64,000 nt of DNA from positions 62,001 through 126,000 of the forward strand of contig CALVPT010000004.1 of the NCBI GenBank assembly GCA_944354125.1. The letters run 5' to 3'. The DNA comes from an uncultured Clostridia bacterium (GTDB lineage: Bacteria > Bacillota > Clostridia > Christensenellales > Borkfalkiaceae). Positions within the stretch are counted from its first letter, which is position 1, and each line of letters opens with the position of its first letter. A model generated the notes under the pieces. The model worked only from the letters and a program-made list of their open reading frames with translations, was not told the DNA's origin and did not search any database. The translations under genes were made by a program, and so were the position numbers. Positions 50,079 through 58,146 of this stretch are shown piece after piece.

Positions 50079-52601
50079 TCACTTGCTCTCTATCGACGAT
50101 ACCGAATAGCCTGCGTCAACTATGACCTCGGTGAGTTTGTCGTCTGGAATGTCCTCGCGGCTCCTTACGACGGCGAGATTTTTCTTGAGCTTTACGTCCG
50201 CCGAAACTACTCCGGGAACTGCCGAAAGCGCCTTTTCTACCCTTGACGCGCAGTGATCGCAGCACATGCCGTCAACGTGAATTATCTTCTTCATATATTC
50301 ATTCTCCTCTGCTTCGGGTCTTTCTTCCGCCTTATTATCAGAAGGCTTTATATCCTTCCCCGAAGTCTTTAAATTTTTATTTTTATATCTCAACAGCCTC
50401 AGCGCATTGCCGACTACGAAGAGCGAACTTAAGCTCATGCACAGCGCGGCAATCATGGGATTGAAAGTAAAGTTGACAGCCGCCAGCGCGCCTGCCGCAA
50501 CGGGTATCATTACGACGTTGTAGAAGAACGCCCAGAACAGGTTTTCCTTTATGTTCCTTACCGTCGCGCGGCTTAAATCTATCGCCGTGTCCAGCTCCTT
50601 CAAATCACCGCCAACCAGCACCACTCCGGCGCTGTCTATCGCCACGTCCGTGCCGTTGCCTATGGCTATTCCCACGTCTGCCTGCTTGAGCGCGGGGGAA
50701 TCGTTTATGCCGTCGCCTACCATCGCGACGACGCCGCCCACCTTCTGCACGTTTTCAACCGTCCTGAGCTTATCCTCGGGCAGGACTTCGGCCACATAGT
50801 CGTCTATGCCAACGCTTGCGGCGACCGCCTTTGCCGTAGCTTCGTTGTCGCCCGTAAGCATCGCAACCCTTATGCCCCTGTTTTTAAGAAGGGCTATAGC
50901 CTCGGCGCTGGACGGCTTTATGCTGTCCGCCACGGCAATCAGCGCGATTATCCTGTCGTCTTCGGCAAGATACATTACCGTCTTGCCCTCTTTTGCCAGC
51001 CTGCCTGCGGCGTCCTTAATCTTTGACTGAACCTTGATATGCCCTACTAAAGCGGCGTTGCCGAGAAGATATTTTTTGCCTCCTTCAACCGCCTTCGCGC
51101 CCTTGCCGACGACGTATTCGAACCCGTCCACTTTGACCGAGCTTTCGCAGTATTCGCTTATGCACTTGGCGAGGGGATGATTGGAATTGTTCTCTATTCC
51201 GCCCGCAATCGCCTTGACCCTGTCCTCCGTCTCTCCGAACGTCAGAACGTCGGTAACGCGCGGCTTGCCCTCGGTAATTGTCGCCGTCTTGTCGAGCAGT
51301 ACACAGTTGATCTCGCACGTCTTTTGCAGATTTTCGGCATCCTTATACAGTACGCCGAGAGACGCCGCCTTGCCGGTCGCCGTCATTACCGCCACGGGAG
51401 TGGCAAGTCCCAGCGCGCACGGGCAGGACACCACGAGCACGGATATTGCATACGTCACGCTGTGTTCGGCGACGAATGCGCCGTCGATAAGCAGCCATAA
51501 GAGGAAGGTAATAACTGCAATCGCCGTGACTATGGGCACGAATATGCCTGCCACCTTGTCGGCAAATTTCTGTATGGGCGCCTTGGACGCGCCTGCCTCC
51601 CTTACCATCTTTATTATCTTGGAAAGAGTGGTCTCCCTGCCTACCTTTTCGGCGCGAACTTTAATGACGTTGCCCGTGTTTATGGACGCCGTGGTGACGA
51701 AATCGCCCTCCGTAACCTCCACCGGCAGACTTTCGCCCGTTATAGCCGACTTATCGACGAATGAATGGCCGCCGACTATGACGCCGTCCACGGGCACATA
51801 GTCGCCCTGCATTACGATTACCGTATCGCCGACTTTTACTTCTTTTACGGGAACGGTCTTTCTCTCGCCGTCAATTTCGACCGTGACGCTGTCGGGGGCG
51901 AGGCGCAGAAGTTTTTCGACCTCGTCGCCCGTCCTCTTCTTGGACTTCTCTTCCAGCCACTTGCCGACGGTCACGAGCGTTAAAATGGTTGCCGCGCTCT
52001 CGAAATACAGCTCCATATGCAGGTCATACCACGCCGAATTGCCGCCGTAAGCGCCTATGAATATGAGCACGGTTAAAACGAACGAATATATATATGAAAC
52101 GCCTGCGCCCAGCGCGACGAGCGTATCCATATTCGGCACTCGCTTAATGAGCGCCATAAAGCCCTTGGTGAAGAACTTATAGTTTACGACTATGACCGCC
52201 GTCGTGAGTATTAACTGATAGAGCGCGAACCACTCTGCATAGCCCTCCATGGGATTGAGGAAGAAGGGCAGCGGCGCGCCCAGCATGTGTCCCATAGAGA
52301 CATACAAAAGGGGCACGAGTATGCACACCGAAACTATGAAGCGGACGAACAGCTTCTTATCCTCCGACTCAGCCTTATCCGCGGGAGCCTCGCCCTCCTC
52401 GTAGATGCCGTAGCCGAGCGACTCCACGCAGGAGAAAATCTTATCTTCCGAAAGCCTGGTCTCGTCGAAGTCTACTTTCATGGACTTGCCTACAAGGCTG
52501 ACTTCGGCGCACTTGACTCCCTCCAGACGGTTTACGGAGCGCTCTATGCCCGACGAGCACGCCGAACAGGTCATGCCCGTGATGTCGTATTGCTTTTCCA
52601 T
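50079..52601 (-). CDS. copA: Copper-translocating P1B-type ATPase with fused C-terminal chaperone domain
   Basis: 840 residues: N-terminal heavy-metal domain (GMTCSAC near 9-15), eight membrane helices, A-domain TGES near 271, ion-site CPC (SCPCALGLATP near 397), phosphorylation loop, HP motif (NNSNHPLA) and hinge GDGINDSPAL, then an extra C-terminal domain with GMCCDHCASRVE near 777, like CopZ fused to the pump. Exports Cu+. The phosphorylation loop reads DKTATITEG (Asp437) whereas DKTGT is near invariant in P-type ATPases. Controlled by a 13-bp inverted repeat over the promoter. Confidence 0.93.
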   Translation of the reverse strand: MEKQYDITGMTCSACSSGIERSVNRLEGVKCAEVSLVGKSMKVDFDETRLSEDKIFSCVESLGYGIYEEGEAPADKAESEDKKLFVRFIVSVCILVPLLYVSMGHMLGAPLPFFLNPMEGYAEWFALYQLILTTAVIVVNYKFFTKGFMALIKRVPNMDTLVALGAGVSYIYSFVLTVLIFIGAYGGNSAWYDLHMELYFESAATILTLVTVGKWLEEKSKKRTGDEVEKLLRLAPDSVTVEIDGERKTVPVKEVKVGDTVIVMQGDYVPVDGVIVGGHSFVDKSAITGESLPVEVTEGDFVTTASINTGNVIKVRAEKVGRETTLSKIIKMVREAGASKAPIQKFADKVAGIFVPIVTAIAVITFLLWLLIDGAFVAEHSVTYAISVLVVSCPCALGLATPVAVMTATGKAASLGVLYKDAENLQKTCEINCVLLDKTATITEGKPRVTDVLTFGETEDRVKAIAGGIENNSNHPLAKCISEYCESSVKVDGFEYVVGKGAKAVEGGKKYLLGNAALVGHIKVQSKIKDAAGRLAKEGKTVMYLAEDDRIIALIAVADSIKPSSAEAIALLKNRGIRVAMLTGDNEATAKAVAASVGIDDYVAEVLPEDKLRTVENVQKVGGVVAMVGDGINDSPALKQADVGIAIGNGTDVAIDSAGVVLVGGDLKELDTAIDLSRATVRNIKENLFWAFFYNVVMIPVAAGALAAVNFTFNPMIAALCMSLSSLFVVGNALRLLRYKNKNLKTSGKDIKPSDNKAEERPEAEENEYMKKIIHVDGMCCDHCASRVEKALSAVPGVVSADVKLKKNLAVVRSREDIPDDKLTEVIVDAGYSVSSIESK

Positions 52602-52635
52602 AAAATTATTTACCCTTTAATTTTTTAGCAAGGGA

Positions 52636-52678
52636 ATTATAACATTTAATTCCTACCTTGTCAATAGGAATTAAATGT
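52636..52678 (-). promoter_or_regulatory. copA promoter inside a 13-bp inverted-repeat operator
   Basis: Minus strand TTGACA (52664-52659), 17-nt spacer, TATAAT (52641-52636). Perfect 13-bp arms (ACATTTAATTCCT at 52642-52654, AGGAATTAAATGT at 52666-52678) flank the -35 box, one arm filling the spacer and one upstream. A bound dimer would cover the promoter. Candidate regulator: the ArsR protein downstream. Confidence 0.85.
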
Positions 52679-52776
52679 AAAGATGAAAAAACGATTCGGG
52701 ACAAAAAATTTTTACCATTGAGGGGTAAAAACGCTTGATTTTTTGGTGATATTTATATAAACTTAATAAGACCTTT

Positions 52777-52866
52777 GCAGAGGTGGCAGAGTGGTCGAAT
52801 GCGCACGACTCGAAATCGTGTTACGTAGGAATACGTACGGAGGTTCGAATCCTCTCCTCTGCGCCA
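52777..52866 (+). tRNA. tRNA-Ser, anticodon CGA
   Basis: Complete cloverleaf with a long variable arm. Acceptor GCAGAGG pairs with CCTCTGC, T-arm GGTTCGAATCC, anticodon stem CACGA/TCGTG with loop CTCGAAA giving CGA (codon UCG), and encoded CCA at 52864-52866. A weak promoter TTGATT/TATAAA lies upstream (52735-52761). It marks the border to the mobile region. Confidence 0.97.
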
Positions 52867-52874
52867 AACGAGTA

Positions 52875-52926
52875 TAATCCGAACCTGAAACCGATTTTAG
52901 TCGGCGGAGCGTTCGGATTATTTTTA
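52875..52926 (+). terminator. Terminator after tRNA-Ser
   Basis: TAATCCGAAC (52875-52884) pairs perfectly with GTTCGGATTA (52911-52920) around a smaller CCGA/TCGG stem, then a T-run. Confidence 0.82.
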
Positions 52927-52947
52927 TATCTATGAAAGTGGCAGCTA

Positions 52948-52975
52948 TTGATTTTTAGCTTTTTTATGGTATAAT
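52948..52975 (+). promoter_or_regulatory. Promoter of the GNAT gene
   Basis: TTGATT (52948-52953), 16-nt spacer, TATAAT (52970-52975), 34 nt before the start codon. Confidence 0.65.
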
Positions 52976-53009
52976 AGGCAAACAATAAACTGTAATTTGA
53001 GGAGAAATA

Positions 53010-53450
53010 ATGAAAATATATCAAGTAAATAATAAATGGAATTATTTGCGATTGTTATTACTTGCGGATGAACAGGAAAGTATGATTGAAAAGTATCTTG
53101 ATAAAGGTACTATGTATGTTCTTGACGATAACGGTGTAAAGGCGGAAATCGTAGTTTGCGACGAGGGAAACGGTGTTTTGGAAATCAAAAATCTTGCCGT
53201 AGAGCCACAATTCAAGCGGCAAGGCTATGGCAAGAAATTGGTTGATTTCGTTTGTGAGCATTACAAGGGAAAATATAATACTTTACAAGTTGGTACGGGC
53301 GATAGTCCGCTAACCGTTCCGTTTTATGAGAAGTGCGGTTTTAAGCATTCGCACAAAGTTAAAAACTTTTTTATAGATAATTACGACCACCCGATTTACG
53401 AGTGTGGAATACAACTTATAGATATGATTTACTTTGTAATGACATTATGA
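53010..53450 (+). CDS. GNAT family N-acetyltransferase
   Basis: 146 residues. Acetyl-CoA site AVEPQFKRQGYGKKLVDFV near 67-85 (Q/RxxGxG/A), and a late FYEKCGF motif near 109. AT-rich and AT-ending codons contrast with the core chromosome, suggesting acquisition. GAGGAG precedes ATG. Acceptor unknown; similar clostridial proteins are common on mobile DNA. Confidence 0.85.
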   Translation: MKIYQVNNKWNYLRLLLLADEQESMIEKYLDKGTMYVLDDNGVKAEIVVCDEGNGVLEIKNLAVEPQFKRQGYGKKLVDFVCEHYKGKYNTLQVGTGDSPLTVPFYEKCGFKHSHKVKNFFIDNYDHPIYECGIQLIDMIYFVMTL

Positions 53451-53506
53451 TATATTTCAATTTATTTGTTTGTGTGGAAATACCTTATGATTAAAATTGA
53501 AGTATA

Positions 53507-53645
53507 GCCCACTATACTTCGCAAGCGAAGTCGTGGGCTCTGCGAGGCTTTTATTCCACGCACGAGAAAAGGGTTTCAGGGGAAGGCTTCCCCTGACGAG
53601 GCGAGCGTTTACGCTCGGCAAGTGGCTTGCCACTTGCGTACCTCG
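53507..53645. repeat. Cluster of hairpins upstream of the interrupted recombinase
   Basis: Four perfect or near-perfect hairpins in 140 bp: GCCCAC..ACTTCGC-AA-GCGAAGT..GTGGGC (53507-53538), CAGGGGAAG/CTTCCCCTG (53577-53595), CGAGCGT-TT-ACGCTCG (53602-53617), GCAAGTGG/CCACTTGC (53618-53637). The last two are enclosed by CGAGG/CCTCG (53597-53601 with 53641-53645), giving a branched shape. No ORF between 53451 and 53741. Confidence 0.7.
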
Positions 53646-53675
53646 CTATCCCAAAATTGCAAGAAAAAATTTTTA

Positions 53676-53713
53676 ATATATGACTATATCTGTCATATAT
53701 GCTATGTTATAAT
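53676..53713 (+). promoter_or_regulatory. Inverted repeat and -10 box before the host recombinase
   Basis: ATATATGAC (53676-53684) and GTCATATAT (53692-53700), 7-nt loop, followed by TATAAT (53708-53713). Possible autoregulatory operator or a recombinase site; the -35 box is poor. Confidence 0.4.
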
Positions 53714-53741
53714 ACCCTCATCAAAATGAGGAGCAATTTCA

Positions 53742-53959
53742 ATGAAAGCCGTAATCTACGCCCGTTATTCAAGCGACAACCAAAGAGAAGAGAGCATTGA
53801 CGGTCAGCTTCGTGAATGTATGGAGTACGCCAAGTTCAACGGCATAGACGTCGTGAACAGTTACATAGACCGTGCGCTCTCCGCAAAGACTGACAACCGC
53901 CCTAACTTCCAGCGTATGATTAAGGACAGTTATAAGGGCTTATTTGACGTTGTCCTCGT
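53742..53959 (+). pseudogene. Serine recombinase, 5' fragment (interrupted in codon 73)
   Basis: AVIYARYSSDNQREESIDGQ carries the nucleophile Ser (residue 10) and the resolvase fold start. The reading frame runs into element DNA after GLFDVVLV and stops 10 nt later (53969). Joined in frame to 63003, it continues WKLDRFARNRYDS, the conserved Asp-Arg-x-x-Arg motif. The two halves are thus one gene split by a 9-kb insertion. AGGAGC lies 11 nt before ATG. Confidence 0.93.
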
Positions 53960-53979
53960 TGAGACATAAATTTATGGAC
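53958..53979. other. attL junction of the 9-kb element
   Basis: Core GT at 53958-53959 inside the host GTG (Val) codon, then the inner half-site TGAGACATAAATTTATGGAC (53960-53979). Its reverse complement matches the half-site at the other end in 16 of 20 positions. Confidence 0.85.
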
Positions 53980-54047
53980 ACTCTCAAAATAAAGGTATCA
54001 GAGACAAAAAGTAAGCGTATGAGTTCGGTCAACCCATACGCTTTTTG

Positions 54048-55673
54048 TTATTTATCGGAATTATTGAGTTTATGCCGTAAAACGGAAGCTATATCGATTT
54101 TGTACACGATATCTATTTCCCGTTCTTTGCCTGTGATTTTCGGCAAGCCACCGACGATGATACGGTCTATCAGCTCATAGCACATCTCACGTGTAAGTTC
54201 CGGCGCTTCGAGATACTTCTTTATGTTCCGTATAAAGTCATCGGCACTCTGTATCGTATTTTCCGTTTCGGTCAGTTTTGCTTCCAACGCCTCGATTTCA
54301 GCTTCAAGTTTCTTTTGCTCATCGGAATATTTTTGGATAAAGTTCAGGCAGATATCTTCGGGCATTTTACCTTTTAGCCTGTCTTCATAGGCAAGCTGCA
54401 TAAGGCAGGATAGTTCTTCAATACGTTTCAGTTTTCCTTGTAATTCCTTTTTTACGGCTTTTATAGATTTTTCCTGCACTTCCGCATTGTGCCGGATAAA
54501 CTCTTCACGGATAGCCTTTTCGTCAAGCACGATCCGCTGCGCCATGTCCCGTATATCGTCAAGGATTATTTTTTCGAGAGTCTTTGCCGCTATGTGATGG
54601 GAAAAGCATATCGTCTTACCGAAACGCATATGGTCGCCGCAGTTAAACGCATATTTATTGTTTCCGACGCTGTTCAACTTCATTTTGCAACCGCAGTCGG
54701 CGCAATAAAGAAATCCCGATAAAGGATGCGTATAGCCCGTAGCGGTTTTCCTGCCCTGCGCGACAGACTTTTCACGTTCGCGTACTCTATCCCAAAGCTC
54801 CTGCGAGATGATAGGCGGATGCGTATTATAGACGACAACCCATTCGCTTTGGTCTTTCTTAAATCTCTTGTGGTTCTTATACGATACGGACGTGGACATT
54901 AACTGCGGCATATGCCCGATATATACTATGTTTTTCAGCATAGAGGCAATCGTGATTTGCCCCCAAAGTCTGCGGTCACCCGGCTTGCCCTTATGGCCGA
55001 GTTTTTCAAAGGCGTATTGTCCGGGGCAAGGGACATTTTCTTCGTTTAATATCTCGGATATCCTCCTCGGACTGATTCCAGACGCGTACATTTCGAATAT
55101 CCTGCGGACTATCGGCGCTGTTTCTTCGTCGATGATGAACGTCCGTTTTTCGTCCGTGCCTTTGATATAGCCGTAAGTGGCTTTCTTGCCGTGGAACACG
55201 CCTTCTTTGGCTTTCGCTTTCCATACGGCGCGAATTTTTTTGCTGGTATTCGCGGCATGCCACTCGTTAAACACGTTCATAATGGGCATCATTTCCATAG
55301 CCCCGCTGTCACGATTTTCCGTGTCCACATTATCTTGTATGGCTATGAAACGTATCCCGAACGCGGGGAATACATAATCGACGTATTGACCGACCTCGAT
55401 ATAGTTCCTGCCGAAACGGGACAGGTCTTTGACGATGATGGTATTGATTACGCCCGTCTTTGCGTCGTCCAAAAGCCGTTGCACTTCGGGGCGTTGAAAA
55501 GTCGTGCCCGACACGCCGTCGTCTATGTATTCGTCGTGAATTTCAAAACCATGCTCCTCGGCATATTTGCGTAAGATAGTACGTTGGTTGTCGATAGATA
55601 CCGATTCGCCCTGACGTTCGTCCTCTTGGGAAAGTCTGTAATATAATCCCGCGATATAGTGTTTCTGTTTCAT
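54048..55673 (-). CDS. Large serine recombinase (TndX/TnpX-like)
   Basis: 541 residues. N-terminal resolvase domain with nucleophile Ser15 in LYYRLSQEDE and VKDLSRFGRNYIEVG (Asp-Arg-Arg motif, near 86-100); recombinase domain (GVFHGKKATYGYIKG); zinc ribbon with FLYCADCGCKM and FNCGDH; coiled-coil region near 405-490; and a DUF4368-type end. It should carry out integration and excision of the element. The start is ATG 55673, 4 nt after GAGGTGA; the ATG at 55688 lies before the ribosome site. Its 3' end is about 90 nt from attL, as usual for integrase genes. Confidence 0.95.
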   Translation of the reverse strand: MKQKHYIAGLYYRLSQEDERQGESVSIDNQRTILRKYAEEHGFEIHDEYIDDGVSGTTFQRPEVQRLLDDAKTGVINTIIVKDLSRFGRNYIEVGQYVDYVFPAFGIRFIAIQDNVDTENRDSGAMEMMPIMNVFNEWHAANTSKKIRAVWKAKAKEGVFHGKKATYGYIKGTDEKRTFIIDEETAPIVRRIFEMYASGISPRRISEILNEENVPCPGQYAFEKLGHKGKPGDRRLWGQITIASMLKNIVYIGHMPQLMSTSVSYKNHKRFKKDQSEWVVVYNTHPPIISQELWDRVREREKSVAQGRKTATGYTHPLSGFLYCADCGCKMKLNSVGNNKYAFNCGDHMRFGKTICFSHHIAAKTLEKIILDDIRDMAQRIVLDEKAIREEFIRHNAEVQEKSIKAVKKELQGKLKRIEELSCLMQLAYEDRLKGKMPEDICLNFIQKYSDEQKKLEAEIEALEAKLTETENTIQSADDFIRNIKKYLEAPELTREMCYELIDRIIVGGLPKITGKEREIDIVYKIDIASVLRHKLNNSDK

Positions 55674-55677
55674 GGGT

Positions 55678-55872
55678 TCACCTCGCATTGTTAGTAGTGC
55701 GCTGTACGGCGATGGTTTTCATCGTTTTCTCAAAATCCTTGCCGCCGCGGAAATACCTGCGGACATAATACGTCTGCCTATCCACGGTTTTTCTTTTACT
55801 GATAGACGGAGCGAAGATATAACAGTTCTCGTAATCTTCGCCGCTGTAAAATGCTTTTTGTACTGCGTTCAT
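55678..55872 (-). CDS. Small protein next to the recombinase (64 aa)
   Basis: Basic 64-residue protein (MNAVQKAFYSGEDYENCYIF ... TNNAR) with an excellent ribosome site (AGGAGGTAAAAA-ATG). Its stop lies in the ribosome site of the recombinase gene, so the two are coupled. YENCYIF and Arg/Lys-rich middle (SISKRKTVDRQTYYVRRYFRGG) could bind DNA. Candidate recombination directionality factor or structural partner, but I recognise no family. Confidence 0.75.
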   Translation of the reverse strand: MNAVQKAFYSGEDYENCYIFAPSISKRKTVDRQTYYVRRYFRGGKDFEKTMKTIAVQRTTNNAR

Positions 55873-55901
55873 TTTTTACCTCCTGAAATTTGATTTGTTC
55901 T

Positions 55902-56048
55902 GTCTTTCGACGGAGAAAAAACAAACGGAAACGCAAGGTCTTTCCCTTATCCGTTCTGCTCGTTGCTTTCCGTCAAGGGTTGCCGAAGGCAATGCACCTT
56001 GCCCTTGACGGGAAGGGCGTTTCCGTTTACACTCTCCGTCCGAAAGAC
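55902..56048. repeat. Large nested palindrome after rep (candidate single-strand origin)
   Basis: Outer arms GTCTTTCG (55902-55909) and CGAAAGAC (56041-56048), next ACGGAG/CTCCGT, then AAACGGAAACGC (55923-55934) with GCGTTTCCGTTT (56017-56028), then CCGTCAAGGG (55970-55979) with CCCTTGACGG (56002-56011), and an inner TTGCC-GAA-GGCAA. It starts 9 nt past the rep stop. A 147-nt folded structure in this position resembles single-strand origins of rolling-circle plasmids. Confidence 0.6.
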
Positions 56049-56056
56049 AAATATTT

Positions 56057-56950
56057 TTAGTTTGCCTTCGGCATTTTCTCAATGACTTCCTTGCTGACTT
56101 TACCCATGACCTCGCCGTCCACCATGCAGGTGAAGTCATCCGCAAGAACGGCTTTTCTGTCATCTATCCCGCAAGGACAGAGAATGTCCTCGTTCATCAC
56201 GTCGGAAACGAAGTAAGTGGGCAGGTCGCCGCCGTAGATCAGACGTTCGCCCGACTTTTCTATGTATTTCATCAGATAGCCGAGCGAATGCTGCACTTCC
56301 ATCGGCGAGCCGAGCGCTTGGAAATCGTTGCGCCCGTACCGTTCCAAAAAATAGGTGTTCTGATGCGCCGTTTGCATTCGGTGGACTTTGGTGCTGTAAT
56401 CTTTGGTTTCCACGATCTCTCCGACCATTCCGCCCGGCGGGATGTAGAAGATACCGTGGAAATGCAATCTGCCTGTTTCACCGCCGCGCTCCCATACGCC
56501 GACATGCTTCCAGCCTTTGCGGGCGACGAGGTGTTTGAATGTGTTACGGAGCGACTTACGAAAACTCTCTTCGGTATGCAGCGTGTCCGAGAACGTAAAC
56601 GTGCAAAAGAAATTCCAATCCCTTTGCAGATTTACTTTTTTGGATAAGCGTACTTTTCGGCGAATTTTGTTAGTAGTTTTACGCTCGTTGTTTCGCTCAA
56701 CGTATTCTTTTCGCTGCTCCTTATCCGGGATAGTCTCTTCCATAGCTTTCCGCATATAGGCTTTGCGTTCTTTGCGGGGCAACTTTTGGCTCTCCTTATA
56801 AGCGGCTTCAAACTGCTCTTTCTTTTCGACCTCCTCAACGGATAGCGGGCGGGCTGCCCGTCGTCGCTTGTGTCCCTGCGGAAAATTTTCTTTCGGGGTG
56901 GCGATGTAATGGCTTCCGTCAAATGAGATTTTGGCTGCTCTGTACGGCAT
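56057..56950 (-). CDS. HUH rolling-circle replication initiator (Rep)
   Basis: 297 residues. Motif 1 WNFFCTFTFSD near 112-122, HUH motif RLHFHG with His163/His165, and a Tyr motif HSLGYLMKYIEKS (Tyr225/Tyr229). This arrangement is that of replication-associated proteins of small rolling-circle plasmids and phages. It nicks an origin and covalently binds DNA. A lysine/arginine-rich N-terminal region (about 28-110) may contact DNA. Start ATG 56950, 9 nt after AGGAGG. Suggests the excised circle can replicate. Confidence 0.85.
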   Translation of the reverse strand: MPYRAAKISFDGSHYIATPKENFPQGHKRRRAARPLSVEEVEKKEQFEAAYKESQKLPRKERKAYMRKAMEETIPDKEQRKEYVERNNERKTTNKIRRKVRLSKKVNLQRDWNFFCTFTFSDTLHTEESFRKSLRNTFKHLVARKGWKHVGVWERGGETGRLHFHGIFYIPPGGMVGEIVETKDYSTKVHRMQTAHQNTYFLERYGRNDFQALGSPMEVQHSLGYLMKYIEKSGERLIYGGDLPTYFVSDVMNEDILCPCGIDDRKAVLADDFTCMVDGEVMGKVSKEVIEKMPKAN

Positions 56951-57474
56951 TGTTTTGTTCCTCCTTCGATTTTTTTGCATAGCATAAACCTTAAACTCGC
57001 AAGGTTTTTGCGACTTCAAGAATTTTCTTTGAGAAAAATTCTACAAGCCAAACCGGAAGGTTTCTTTCCGGTTTGAAAAAATTTTAGCACCTAAATACGA
57101 CAGTTTTTGACGTGTTATAAAAACTTTTTTCACAAGCGTACAAAAAATCAGTGCCAAAACCTGTCCTTAATTCCGAGAGATTTTTACTCTATCACGGGAA
57201 TTTTCTGATTGGAAGGAACAAAAACGGGCTGTATTCGGAGCAATTTCGGGCATTTGGGTAGAGTAAAGTGTTATATCAGGGCATAAAAGGTATTTTCAGA
57301 CGACAGGATAACAAACTCGTTGGCAGAATGTTAGCAAGCCTGTCTATAACGTTTCCATAGTTTGTAAATAGCAAATACAAAATGAGGTGTTGTTTACCCA
57401 AACTGAATACATAGAAAAAGGCAGGCGTCGTACAACGTCTGCCTTCAATGAAAGATTAAGTTAAGCGGCATATA
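56951..57474. other. Gene-free region upstream of rep, candidate double-strand origin
   Basis: No credible ORF in 524 bp. AT-rich with two hairpins near rep: an imperfect AGAATTTTC/GAAAAATTCT (about 57019-57042) and AAACCGGAA (57050-57058) with TTCCGGTTT (57066-57074). A Rep nick site is expected near such a stem-loop, but none can be assigned by reading. Confidence 0.5.
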
Positions 57475-58146
57475 TCAGTACGCGCCGTAAAGCGAATAAT
57501 ATCTCTGACGGATGCTTGCTTTTCTGCTGTTGATTTTCCCTCTTCCGATGCCGAGTTCGGCGCAGACTTCGGATTGTACCATGCCGTTCATATAGCAGTT
57601 CAAAATGGCAAGCTCTAATGCGGAAAGCTGTAACGCGTCTACAAGCTCATCGTATTTCGTGTAGTCTGTCTGCTCATGTTCAAAGCAGTTCACGGGATCC
57701 ATAGGCAACGCCTTATAATCCGTAAAGTCTATGGATTCAACGACAGTCCCGCGCCTGTCCGGTCTGTTACGTAGAAGATTGATGAAGTGGTCTACTTCAC
57801 GATAGCAGGCAAGTTTTATGGTGATCTCTTTTCCCTTGCGATCTTTGCCGTAAATTTCATTGGCTGTATGACCGACGAATTGATAGAGAAAGCAGATTGC
57901 GGTCTGTGCTACGTCATAACCGTCCGATACGATATAGTCTATCTCACTCATATGGTGCAGGTCTTTGATGAGTCCGATATACAGTTTGTCTGCTACTTTC
58001 ATATCGAACTTTTTGACGGTACGGAGCGCCTGCAATGCTATCATTTCGCCCATGAGTTTTACGTTATCGGCAGAGATAGGTTCTGCGAACAAATCGCCTT
58101 CGTTGCGATACTTTCCGTTTGAGAACTTTGTTACCAACATTTCCAT
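57475..58146 (-). CDS. HTH protein of the integrative element, sigma region 4-like
   Basis: 223 residues. The C-terminal part (LSALELAILNCYMNGMVQSE ... RYYSLYGAY, about 175-223) resembles an HTH like sigma-70 region 4. The N-terminal and middle parts (residues 1-150) have no motif I know. ATG 58146 follows GAGGTG by 5 nt; the longer frame is rejected. A regulator of element genes is likely. Similar proteins are found on clostridial conjugative and integrative elements. Confidence 0.75.
   Translation of the reverse strand: MEMLVTKFSNGKYRNEGDLFAEPISADNVKLMGEMIALQALRTVKKFDMKVADKLYIGLIKDLHHMSEIDYIVSDGYDVAQTAICFLYQFVGHTANEIYGKDRKGKEITIKLACYREVDHFINLLRNRPDRRGTVVESIDFTDYKALPMDPVNCFEHEQTDYTKYDELVDALQLSALELAILNCYMNGMVQSEVCAELGIGRGKINSRKASIRQRYYSLYGAY

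Noticed and set aside
52777-52866. tRNA-Ser as the attachment site of the 9-kb element
   Set aside because: The element's ends are in the recombinase gene, it uses a serine rather than tyrosine integrase, and I see no copy of the tRNA 3' end inside the window. An older, outer element could still have used it.
53970-54047. Translation of the 5' recombinase fragment as a free small protein with a function
   Set aside because: It ends 10 nt into element DNA and lacks the catalytic Arg motif; a decoy role is possible but nothing in the sequence supports it.
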